Of a stretch of 64,000 nt of DNA, positions 52,912 through 60,650 are shown piece by piece. A model generated the notes under the pieces. It was not told the DNA's origin and did no database searches. It saw only the letters and a list, made by a program, of their open reading frames with translations. Position numbers and translations under genes: made by a program. This stretch comes from UBA5195 sp034432755 (GTDB taxonomy: Bacteria > Chloroflexota > Anaerolineae > Anaerolineales > Villigracilaceae). The DNA lies in contig DAOUBQ010000038.1 of NCBI GenBank assembly GCA_034432755.1, positions 38,117 through 102,116 on the forward strand. The letters run 5' to 3'. Numbering within the stretch: position 1 is the first letter of the stretch; every line of letters begins with the position of its first letter.

Positions 52912-53058
52912 CCCATCCAGTGCAATACGCAAATTACCCCACTCAACCTCTAATTCGCTCAAAATGCGGACACAATCGGGCATCCACATTTGCCTTTAAT
53001 CGGCCATGCAGAAATCATTCCGCAAACCCACCACGCCAGATATAACCAGGAGAACATC

Positions 53059-53796
53059 ATGCTCGCCGGATTTGACCTCAAACACCTGTTCTACTTCCCT
53101 ATCGAAAATAGCGAAGCCCGCAAAAACTTCCTGATTGGCGGGTTACTTATTTTAGCCAGCCTCATCATCCCCATCCTCCCCTACCTGATTGCACTTGGCT
53201 ATGCCATGCGCATTATGCGCCAGGTCATCGCTGGAGAACAACCGCGCATGATTGCCTGGGATGATTGGGAAGGAATGCTCAAAGACGGACTGAAACTGTT
53301 TGGCGTGCGCTTCGTGTACAGTCTGCCGCTGCTGCTGGTCTTGCTGCCGGTCATGCTGGTCTTCCTTGTCACGCCCTTCCTGGCTGCCGTCCTGGAAAAC
53401 GAAAACATCTTTTTTCTCTCGTTTCTCGTCTTTCCGGTTTTCATCATCTGCCTGCTGCCGTTCAGCCTGGTATTTGCACTCATCATCCCGGCCCCCGAAG
53501 CGCATGTGACCGCCACACAAGAATTTAGCGCAGGCTTTCGGGTAAAAGAATGGTGGCCCATCTTCCGCAAGAACATTGGCGGGTTCCTGGTCGCCTTCCT
53601 GGTGATTTACGGGGTCGGCATAGTGGTTTCGATTGCCTTCCAAATCATCTTCCTGACCATCATCCTGGCTTGCCTGACGCCCATCCTGCTGCCAGGTTTC
53701 TCGTTTTACCTGCTTCTGGTGCAACAGGTCTTATTTGCCCAGGCCTACCGCGAAGGGCGAGAGAAATTCGCCTCCAGCCCCCTCCCAGCGGCATAA
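53059..53796 (+). CDS. DUF4013-like membrane protein
   Basis: 245 residues from the ATG at 53059 with AGGAG at 53048-53052; a longer frame to 52990 adds a non-conserved polar leader. About six hydrophobic helices. A conserved-looking early segment (GYAMRIMRQVIAGEQPRMIAWDDWEGMLKDG, seen in pieces) is typical of DUF4013 proteins, which have no assigned function. It lies 36 bases before the hydrolase gene and 147 bases after the reductase, so it may be the first gene of a membrane-protein operon. Confidence 0.75.
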   Translation: MLAGFDLKHLFYFPIENSEARKNFLIGGLLILASLIIPILPYLIALGYAMRIMRQVIAGEQPRMIAWDDWEGMLKDGLKLFGVRFVYSLPLLLVLLPVMLVFLVTPFLAAVLENENIFFLSFLVFPVFIICLLPFSLVFALIIPAPEAHVTATQEFSAGFRVKEWWPIFRKNIGGFLVAFLVIYGVGIVVSIAFQIIFLTIILACLTPILLPGFSFYLLLVQQVLFAQAYREGREKFASSPLPAA

Positions 53797-53832
53797 CGAA
53801 GCACACCCTAAGGCCCCCACTGGCGAAAAAGA

Positions 53833-55257
53833 ATGCGCCCACTCGAAATCGCCATCCCGCTCCTGCTCATGCTCTACCTATGCTGGCCGCTCATCAGCCG
53901 CCGCCGCCCAGCCGCGCTCGGCATCCTGCCGACCTTCATACTGGTGATCATGCTCACCCATCAACGGATTGAAGGCCTGCGCTGGCAAATGATTCCGCTG
54001 TATGCCTTTACAGTAACCGTATTTTTTTGGACTCTCCCCGCCTACTTACGCGCGCGCGGCGAAGGAGAGCCTCTCGCCCGCCCAACTGGATACAAGCTGC
54101 TCGGACTCATCGCCGCACTCGGCCTGCTGACCGTTTCGACAGCGCTGCCCGCACTCCTGCCGGTTCCCTCCCTGCCTGCCCCGCGCGGCCCCTACGCCAT
54201 CGGCACCTTCACCCGCCTGCTGGTAGACCAGAGCCGTCGCGAAATCTACTCCGGACAAGATGAACCACGCAAACTGGTGATGCAGGTCTGGTATCCGGCT
54301 GAACCCCCTGCGCCCGAAGCCAAACCCACCGCCTGGATGCCCGAAGCCAACATCGTGGCCCCTGAAATTGCCGAATACATCGGCCTGCCGCGCTTTTTCC
54401 TCAACCATCTGGCCTATGCCAAATCAGCCGCTTATGAAAACCTGCCCCCCGCCCGCCCAGGCGGCCCCTACCCGCTGCTGGTCTTCGTCCACGGCTGGAA
54501 CGGCTTTCGCCAGCAGACAACCTTCATCATGCAAGAACTGGCCTCACACGGCTATATCGTCGCATCGCTCGACCTGCCCTACGGCGCGCGCATGGTCGTC
54601 TTCCCCGATGGCAGCGTAGCCCGCAACAACCCACAAGCCCTGCCGCCCTCGAGCAGTCTGCCACAAGATGAATACGAAGCTGTGGCGCGCAAACTGGTCG
54701 AACAATGGTCAGCAGACATTGATTACACGCTAAATGCGCTTGAAAAAATGAGCGTCAATCCCACCGAACCGCTCAACGGCCTGCTCAACATGGACAAAAT
54801 CGGAATCTTCGGGCATTCCACCGGCGGCGGGGCGACCATCCAATTCTGTGGAACGGACTCGCGTTGCACAGCCGGCCTGACCTATGATGCCTTCATGCGC
54901 CCGGTCAGCCTGCAAGTGCTGGAAAACGGCACCAGCCAACCCTTCCTCTACCTGTTCAGCGAATTATGGCCTTTTGCGCGCAATACCGAGTTGTTTAACG
55001 ACTATTACAGGCATGTCCCGCCTACGAATCGCGTTGTGACCATCCTCGGCGCCGACCATTACGACTTCACCGACCTGCCCGCCCTCTCTCCGCTCGCGCC
55101 CCAACTTGGTCTGAAAGGTCCCATCAACGGCGCGCAGGTGCAAAAAATCCTGATGGACTACACCCTGGCCTTCTTCGACCTGACCCTGAAAGGAAAGCCC
55201 ACGCCCCTGCTCGATGGACCTTCAGCGCAATATCCCGAAGTACGCTTTGACCGTTAG
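53833..55257 (+). CDS. Membrane-anchored alpha/beta hydrolase, PAF-acetylhydrolase-like
   Basis: 474 residues. Three or four N-terminal helices (about 5-20, 29-42, 54-71, 88-110) are followed by an alpha/beta hydrolase domain. The oxyanion segment is HGWNG (220-224) and the nucleophile S329 in GHSTGG, with the likely His in GADHYDF. VMQVWYPAEP just inside the domain is typical of the platelet-activating-factor acetylhydrolase (isoform II) family. It should hydrolyse an ester, perhaps of a lipid, at the membrane. The next gene starts 5 bases downstream. Confidence 0.82.
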   Translation: MRPLEIAIPLLLMLYLCWPLISRRRPAALGILPTFILVIMLTHQRIEGLRWQMIPLYAFTVTVFFWTLPAYLRARGEGEPLARPTGYKLLGLIAALGLLTVSTALPALLPVPSLPAPRGPYAIGTFTRLLVDQSRREIYSGQDEPRKLVMQVWYPAEPPAPEAKPTAWMPEANIVAPEIAEYIGLPRFFLNHLAYAKSAAYENLPPARPGGPYPLLVFVHGWNGFRQQTTFIMQELASHGYIVASLDLPYGARMVVFPDGSVARNNPQALPPSSSLPQDEYEAVARKLVEQWSADIDYTLNALEKMSVNPTEPLNGLLNMDKIGIFGHSTGGGATIQFCGTDSRCTAGLTYDAFMRPVSLQVLENGTSQPFLYLFSELWPFARNTELFNDYYRHVPPTNRVVTILGADHYDFTDLPALSPLAPQLGLKGPINGAQVQKILMDYTLAFFDLTLKGKPTPLLDGPSAQYPEVRFDR

Positions 55258-55262
55258 CAACG

Positions 55263-57857
55263 ATGAATGAATCAACCAGCACGTCTAAAAACTTGATTCC
55301 GTGGCTAGGCGCGCTCCTGCTCATCCACAGTGCCGGGCTGGTTGGGGTCACACTGTTTATTTTCCGCGTATCAAGCAACAGCGGGCGCGCCCTGCTGTTG
55401 GGTCTCTCGGCGCAAAGCCTGCTATTAATTGCGCTGACCCTGCTGGCCGCGTTTGGACTTCTGACCATCGGCCTGCTCACCCTGCGTGGACAATTCCCTG
55501 CCGAACAATTGATTCGCGCCCTGCTGCGATACCCAGCCTGGAGCATTGGTCTTCTGGCACTGATTGCGCTGGACGGCTGGTTGCTGGCCTGGACACCCGC
55601 AGAGTATTTCAAACAAAACTACTATTATGCTCTGCGCCTGATTCCACTGGCCGGCTGGCTGGCCTTTGCCTGCGGAACGCTCGCGCTCTATGTTTTGGTC
55701 GCCTGGGAAGGGATAAACCCATCAAATGCCGGGACATATTTGCGGGAAAATCGCGCCCTGCTGGGAGCAGGGACGATTACGCTGTTAGTGATGAGCCTGA
55801 CCGCCTGGATGGCCTCGGGCCGGATTGTGGGAATGAACCCGGAGGAGGAAGATTTCTGGTACGGGGCTGGCGTTCCGGTATTGGCCTGGCAGGTTTTAAT
55901 CGCGATTCTCATCGGGTTGGCAGCCGCCTGGGGCGAGAAAAAGTTCCTGCATCACGGAACAAAAGATACAGTGAGGCACGTTCCGGTTGATGTCCTCGTG
56001 TTTGTCACCCTGTGGGCAGCGGCAGGGTTTTTATGGGCGCAGGCTCCCATCGCATCCAACTTCCTGATTTCACAGCCCTACCCGCCCAATTTTGAATATT
56101 ACCCCGCCGCCGATGGAGAGAACTACGACCTGGCGAGCCAGTATGCACTCATTGGGCAAGGCTTGTTTAACGGCGGGCAAATGCGAGTGTATTTCGAGCG
56201 TCCGCTTTATTCGGCTTTTCTTTTCTACCTGCACATGCTGGCCGGGCAAGATTTTACGCGCTTGCTCAACCTGCAAGCCTTCCTGTATGGCGTCTTTCCG
56301 GCGCTGGCATACCTGATTGTAAAAAACATGCACAGCCGGGGAGCAGGCCTGACGCTGGCCATGGTGCTGACCCTGCGCGGCATGAATGGATTAGAAACAG
56401 GCGAATTTCTCGATAATTCAACCCAGAAAATGCTTCTGACCGAGTTCGCAACTGCAATTGGCCTGGCGCTTATCCTGCTGGTGGCAATTCGGTGGGCCAA
56501 ACAACCGCAGGAGCGCTGGCAGCTGGCCTTCTGGCTGGGCGGCACGGTGGGGCTGTGGAGTTTTGTTCGCCCGCATATTCTTTTCTTTCTACCACTTGCA
56601 CTCTTGCTGTCTTTGGCGCTCTATTGGAGGCAAAAACGAAGGGGGGTTGTTTTATCTGGAGCAATTTTACTGGCCTACCTGGGTTCTGTGATGCCCTGGA
56701 TGCAGTTCAACGGCAGCGGTATGTCGCTGGTAAGCATGTATGCGTGGCGTCTACAGGCCATCATCCAGGAGCGTTTTCAGTGGCCACAACCCCAGCCAGA
56801 CGGCTTGCTCCTGCCCCGGCAGGTTGCCAGCCTGGGGCTACCCGCCCAACCTGCAGAACTGCTGTCAAAATCACTGGCTGAGTTTGCACTCGACCATTTC
56901 TTAAACAACCTGGCCCTTTCTACACTGTCGCTGCCCACCACTCTGCAAAATCTCGACACGGTCACCATCATCAAGCAATCAGAACCCTTTTGGAGGCCCT
57001 ATTGGGACGGAACGCTCAGCCCCTCGGCGCGCATTCTCTTGCCCATTAACGTGGTTTTGATTGCCTTAGGGATTGGCCTGGCCTGGCAGCGCGCCCGGTA
57101 TATTGGTCTGTTCCCGCTATCGGCCATGCTCATCTACTTCGTCATCAACGGCCTGGTGCGAACCTCAGGTGGACGCTACCTAGTGCCTGCCGATTGGATT
57201 GTGATTTTGTACTATGTGCTTGGTCTGGCGGCCTTGTTCGAGTTCACGGCGGCCTGGCTAGGATACCGGCCCAATGCAGCCCCCACCCACTCACACACGA
57301 ACCCCGCCCCGCCCTGGCACGGATTGGCCGCGTTGGTCACAACAGCGGCACTAGGGGGTCTGATTCCGCTTACAAACCTGTTCTACCAACCGCGCTACGA
57401 GCAGCTCGACAAATTTCAGGTTGCCGCCAAATTAGACGACCGTTCTCTGACCCAACTGGGAGTTGGCGCAAAAGAAATCCTATCGTTTTTGGAGCAAAAC
57501 CAGGCCATTGCGCTGGAAGGGCGCGCGCTCTACCCGCGTTACATCTGGCGCGGAATCAATCCGCTCATCCCTGGTCACCTGCTCAGCGCAAAGCCCTATT
57601 CGCGGATGACGTTCACGACCATCGGAAGGCACGGACATGCGGCGGTGATGCTGGTGACGGGCGATGAATGGTTCGAGTTTCCGCACGGGGACGACGCGCT
57701 GGTAATAGGCTGTCTCGAAAAGGGTTTCGTGAATGCCTGGGCGGTCATCCTGCCAGAAATAGGAGCCATTTACCGGCGCCAGCCCCAAACGCTGCTCAGC
57801 TGCCCGCTGCCCGAACCGGTTTGCGACAATAACGGGTGGTGCAGTTATGATGAATAG
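55263..57857 (+). CDS. Large polytopic membrane protein, glycosyltransferase-C-like layout
   Basis: 864 residues with about 14-16 hydrophobic helices and a C-terminal soluble segment of about 130 residues. An acidic motif in the first extracytoplasmic region after the membrane start (SQPYPPNFEYYPAADGENYD) and the overall topology recall GT-C fold membrane glycosyltransferases such as the GT39/GT83 group, but the diagnostic motif is not certain. The C-terminus has several cysteines (GCLEKG, LLSCPLPEPVCDNNGWCSYDE, read in parts) that could form disulfides outside the cell. Coupled to the hydrolase gene, suggesting joint work on an envelope lipid or glycan. No specific substrate can be assigned. 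Confidence 0.7.
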   Translation: MNESTSTSKNLIPWLGALLLIHSAGLVGVTLFIFRVSSNSGRALLLGLSAQSLLLIALTLLAAFGLLTIGLLTLRGQFPAEQLIRALLRYPAWSIGLLALIALDGWLLAWTPAEYFKQNYYYALRLIPLAGWLAFACGTLALYVLVAWEGINPSNAGTYLRENRALLGAGTITLLVMSLTAWMASGRIVGMNPEEEDFWYGAGVPVLAWQVLIAILIGLAAAWGEKKFLHHGTKDTVRHVPVDVLVFVTLWAAAGFLWAQAPIASNFLISQPYPPNFEYYPAADGENYDLASQYALIGQGLFNGGQMRVYFERPLYSAFLFYLHMLAGQDFTRLLNLQAFLYGVFPALAYLIVKNMHSRGAGLTLAMVLTLRGMNGLETGEFLDNSTQKMLLTEFATAIGLALILLVAIRWAKQPQERWQLAFWLGGTVGLWSFVRPHILFFLPLALLLSLALYWRQKRRGVVLSGAILLAYLGSVMPWMQFNGSGMSLVSMYAWRLQAIIQERFQWPQPQPDGLLLPRQVASLGLPAQPAELLSKSLAEFALDHFLNNLALSTLSLPTTLQNLDTVTIIKQSEPFWRPYWDGTLSPSARILLPINVVLIALGIGLAWQRARYIGLFPLSAMLIYFVINGLVRTSGGRYLVPADWIVILYYVLGLAALFEFTAAWLGYRPNAAPTHSHTNPAPPWHGLAALVTTAALGGLIPLTNLFYQPRYEQLDKFQVAAKLDDRSLTQLGVGAKEILSFLEQNQAIALEGRALYPRYIWRGINPLIPGHLLSAKPYSRMTFTTIGRHGHAAVMLVTGDEWFEFPHGDDALVIGCLEKGFVNAWAVILPEIGAIYRRQPQTLLSCPLPEPVCDNNGWCSYDE

Positions 57858-57930
57858 CGAATCGCCCCGAAGGTTTGTGGCGCAAGCTTGGCCACCCCTT
57901 TAGGACGTTTTTTGGAAGCCGAGTTGCCCC

Positions 57931-57959
57931 TTGACCTGGCTCTCTTTTTTTGTTATTAT
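57931..57959 (+). promoter_or_regulatory. Promoter of the iron operon
   Basis: TTGACC (57931-57936), 17-base spacer and TATTAT (57954-57959): a near-consensus sigma-70-type promoter immediately upstream of the DtxR-like operator. Confidence 0.7.
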
Positions 57960-57962
57960 TAT

Positions 57963-57976
57963 TTAGGATAGCCTAA
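57963..57976 (+). promoter_or_regulatory. DtxR-type iron box
   Basis: TTAGGATAGCCTAA is an inverted repeat (TTAGG/CCTAA) that matches most positions of the classical DtxR/IdeR box TTAGGTTAGCCTAACCTAA. It covers the expected transcription start of the promoter at 57931-57959 and lies 20 bases before the DtxR gene, so iron-bound repressor would block its own operon. Confidence 0.7.
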
Positions 57977-57996
57977 ATTTTATTTTAGCATAAAAA

Positions 57997-58671
57997 ATGC
58001 TCACTCAGAACATTCAGGATTATCTGAAACACATCTACGCCCTTACAGAAGACGGCGGGGCAGCCTCCACCAACGACCTGGCGGCCCGGCTGGGGATTGC
58101 TCCGGCTTCGGTGACCGGGATGCTGCAAAAACTGGCCTCCGTTCACCCGCCTCTGGTGGATTATCGCAAACACCAGGGGGTAACGCTCACCCCGCAGGGC
58201 GAAAAAGCCGCGCTGGAGGTGATTCGCCACCACCGCTTGCTCGAAACCTACCTGGTGACAATGCTCGGCTACTCGTGGGATGCCGTTCACGAAGAAGCCT
58301 GCCGCCTGGAACACGTCATCAGCGAGGAGTTCGAGTCGAAAATCGCGGCGGCGCTCGGCCACCCAACGCATGACCCGCACGGCGAGCCAATCCCAAACGA
58401 AGCGTTAGAAATGCCCGCCGATGAGTCGCTGCCACTCGCGGCGCTGCGCCCCAACCAGAAAGCGCTCATTGTGCGAGTGCGAGCGACTGACCCGGCGCTG
58501 CTACGGCATCTCGAACGCCTGGGACTCATCCCAGGGGCAGAGGTAGAAGCGCTGGCGTATTCATCGTTTGACCAAAATTTAACCCTGGCGGTAGGACGAG
58601 AGAATATCTCGTCCTACGTAATCGGTTTTGCCATCAGCAGCCAGATTTTTGTAGTCTGTAGGACGAGATAA
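57997..58671 (+). CDS. DtxR-family metal-dependent repressor with repeat-derived segments
   Basis: 224 residues: winged helix (1-70), metal-binding dimerisation domain with EEACRLEHVISEEFE and GHPTHDPHGEPIP (71-140), and a FeoA/SH3-like domain (about 150-224). It should bind Fe2+ or Mn2+ and repress the feo genes through the box at 57963. Residues 199-207 (VGRENISSY) are encoded exactly by a 27-bp palindrome (nine codons, in frame), and the last four residues CRTR plus the stop come from a second copy of it. These palindromes look inserted; the protein still reads through, so function may be kept, with an altered third domain. Confidence 0.9.
   Translation: MLTQNIQDYLKHIYALTEDGGAASTNDLAARLGIAPASVTGMLQKLASVHPPLVDYRKHQGVTLTPQGEKAALEVIRHHRLLETYLVTMLGYSWDAVHEEACRLEHVISEEFESKIAAALGHPTHDPHGEPIPNEALEMPADESLPLAALRPNQKALIVRVRATDPALLRHLERLGLIPGAEVEALAYSSFDQNLTLAVGRENISSYVIGFAISSQIFVVCRTR
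58591..58617. repeat. Palindromic repeat copy 1, inside the DtxR coding region
   Basis: Arms GTAGGACGAGA and TCTCGTCCTAC with a 5-base loop (GAATA), 27 bp in total. It lies in frame in the FeoA-like domain of the DtxR gene. Confidence 0.75.
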
Positions 58672-58685
58672 TATCTCGTCCTACA
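58657..58685. repeat. Palindromic repeat copy 2, supplies the DtxR stop codon
   Basis: Arms TGTAGGACGAGA and TCTCGTCCTACA with loop TAATA, 29 bp, 39 bases after copy 1 and nearly identical to it. The loop holds the TAA stop of the DtxR gene. On RNA it could also act as a hairpin between the two operon genes. Confidence 0.75.
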
Positions 58686-58704
58686 GGGCAAAAAGGAGTA
58701 ACTT

Positions 58705-59712
58705 ATGCCCATACTTGCATGGTTAATTGCCATCCTCATTCTTGGTCTGATTGGTTTGTTCCTGCCAACTTATGGCGGCCTAGCGCGGCTGGCGGCCTGG
58801 CGCGAAATCCGCCAGCGTGAACGGGTGGAGGACGCGCTCAAGCACCTGCTCGACCGTGAGCAGGAGGGGCGGCACGCCTCTCCGCAATCGCTGGCCGGAA
58901 CATTGAATATCAAACCGGAGCAAACGATAAAACTCATCGCGCAGATGGAATCTCAAAACCTGGTCGAATCGCGCGGGAACGAGATTCATCTCACCCCCGA
59001 AGGCGAGCGCTGGGCGCTACACATCGTCCGCGCCCACCGGCTGTGGGAACGCTACCTGGCCGACGAAGCCCGCATGCCGCTGGAGAAAATTCACGGCGAA
59101 GCGCACAAACGCGAACACCACACCTCAACAGCGGAACTCGACCAGCTCGATGCGGCAATGGGCCACCCCACCCGCGACCCGCACGGAGACCCCATCCCCA
59201 ACCGGGAGGGGAAAATTCCCAGCCAGCAGGCGGTTCCTTTAACGGCCTGGCAGGCTGAAGGCCCGGCCCGCATCCGGCACATTGAGGATGAACCCGCTCT
59301 CGCGTATGAACAAATCCTGGCGGCCGGTCTGCGTTTGGGGCAGGTCATCCGCCTGATTGAAAAAACTCCCAACCGCTATGTGCTTTCAGATGGAGAAAAC
59401 GAATATCGCCTGGCGCCATCGGTGGCGGCCAATGTGCATGTGACGCCACTGCCCGAGACCGAGACGGCGCTGAAGGGCGCCGTGCCGCTCCACGCGCTGG
59501 CAGATTCCCAAAAAGGCGAGATTCTCTTGCTCGACGAGGGCGTGCAGGGTTTTACCCGCCGCCGCTTCCTCGATTTGGGCCTGACCCCCGGCACACTGAT
59601 TACCCCAGAACTGGGTAATTTCTTTGGCGACCCGCGCGGTTACCGGGTGCGCGGCACGCTGATTGCGCTGCGCAAAGACCAGGCAGCGCAGATTTGGGTC
59701 AAACCGATTTAA
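58705..59712 (+). CDS. Membrane-anchored DtxR-like protein with two FeoA domains
   Basis: 335 residues: one N-terminal helix (3-24), a winged helix (about 45-105, LAGTLNIKPEQTIKLIAQME), a DtxR-type metal/dimerisation domain with GEAHKREHH and GHPTRDPHGDPIP (about 110-170), and two FeoA/SH3-like domains (about 178-248 and 262-335, the second with RRRFLDLGLTPGTLI). FeoA normally is a separate small protein that contacts FeoB; here it appears only as part of this fusion. An anchored metal sensor could gate FeoB directly instead of, or besides, binding DNA. It lies between the repressor and feoB. Confidence 0.85.
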   Translation: MPILAWLIAILILGLIGLFLPTYGGLARLAAWREIRQRERVEDALKHLLDREQEGRHASPQSLAGTLNIKPEQTIKLIAQMESQNLVESRGNEIHLTPEGERWALHIVRAHRLWERYLADEARMPLEKIHGEAHKREHHTSTAELDQLDAAMGHPTRDPHGDPIPNREGKIPSQQAVPLTAWQAEGPARIRHIEDEPALAYEQILAAGLRLGQVIRLIEKTPNRYVLSDGENEYRLAPSVAANVHVTPLPETETALKGAVPLHALADSQKGEILLLDEGVQGFTRRRFLDLGLTPGTLITPELGNFFGDPRGYRVRGTLIALRKDQAAQIWVKPI

Positions 59713-59725
59713 AGATAGAGATACT

Positions 59726-60559
59726 ATGGCTGAAAAAATCCAACTTCCCACCGAAAATTGCGCCACCTGCCCGGCTTACACCCAACTGGAGCAGATGGGC
59801 ATCAAAATTGACAACTTCGACCGCGTGATTGCACTGGCTGGTAACCCGAACACGGGCAAAAGCACGTTATTCAACGCCCTGACCGGGCTAAAACAGCACA
59901 CCGGCAACTGGCCCGGCAAAACCGTCACCCGCGCCGAGGGCGGCTACCAGTTCAACGGCGTGCGCTATAAACTGGTAGACTTGCCCGGCACCTACTCGCT
60001 GCTCTCCGCCTCGCAGGACGAGGAAGTGGCGCGCGATTTCATCCTGTTCGGCCAGCCCGATTGCACCATCGTCGTCACCGACGCCACCGCCCTGGAACGC
60101 AACCTGAACCTGGTGATGCAAGTGCTGGAAATCACCGATAAAGTGGTGGTGGCCGTGAACCTGATGGACGAGGCCCGCCGCAAAGGCCTAGACGTGGATG
60201 CCCGCAGCCTGGCGCGTGATTTGGGCGTGCCAGCCATCCCGGTCACGGCCCGCACCGGCGAGGGAATCTCCACCCTGCTGCAAACGGTGGCCGGTGTGGT
60301 GGATGGCTCCATCCTGACCAAGCCGAAACGCGTCGAAGGCACTTCCGAATTCCAACATGCGGTCAACGAACTCGTTCCGATGATTGAAAAGATGGTCCCG
60401 GGTATCGCCAACGCCCGCTGGCTGGCAATTCGCTTGCTCGATGGCGATGCGCGGGTGCAAAAAGCGCTCGAAACCGGCGAGCTGCCCGAGCTGATGGCGC
60501 GCCAGCGCCGCGCCGAAGTTCAATTCAGCCGCAAAATGGCCGTCGAAGGGCGACAATAA
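59726..60559 (+). CDS. feoB: FeoB GTPase domain as a separate protein
   Basis: 277 residues equal to the cytosolic N-terminal part of FeoB: G1 GNPNTGKS (39-46), G3 DLPG (85-88), G4 NLMD (145-148), then the helical GDI-like region (about 205-270). An unusual CATC pair (C12, C15) precedes the G domain. It ends after MAVEGRQ where the usual protein continues into the membrane. Start chosen at ATG 59726; the frame is open upstream into the previous gene. The permease half is the next gene in another reading frame, so this is a true two-gene FeoB and not one frameshift in the middle of an exact fusion. Confidence 0.9.
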   Translation: MAEKIQLPTENCATCPAYTQLEQMGIKIDNFDRVIALAGNPNTGKSTLFNALTGLKQHTGNWPGKTVTRAEGGYQFNGVRYKLVDLPGTYSLLSASQDEEVARDFILFGQPDCTIVVTDATALERNLNLVMQVLEITDKVVVAVNLMDEARRKGLDVDARSLARDLGVPAIPVTARTGEGISTLLQTVAGVVDGSILTKPKRVEGTSEFQHAVNELVPMIEKMVPGIANARWLAIRLLDGDARVQKALETGELPELMARQRRAEVQFSRKMAVEGRQ

Positions 60560-60570
60560 CGCATCTAACC

Positions 60571-60621
60571 GCAAAGCGCGCCAAGAACGCCAAGAAAACC
60601 AAAACACTTTGCCCGCTTTGC
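60571..60621. repeat. Repeat-rich spacer between the feoB halves
   Basis: GCAAAGCG (60571-60578) and CGCTTTGC (60614-60621) form an 8-bp inverted repeat, and CTTTGC occurs three times at 9-base intervals (60607-60630). The spacer does not read as FeoB coding sequence and may mark an inserted repeat. Confidence 0.4.
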
Positions 60622-60650
60622 AGACTTTGCAGTTCGACAAGGATAATTTT

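Noticed and set aside
60560..60650. Frameshifted single feoB gene (pseudogene)
   Set aside because: The 91-base spacer is not FeoB coding in any frame, and the second half has its own ribosome site and a complete set of permease motifs.
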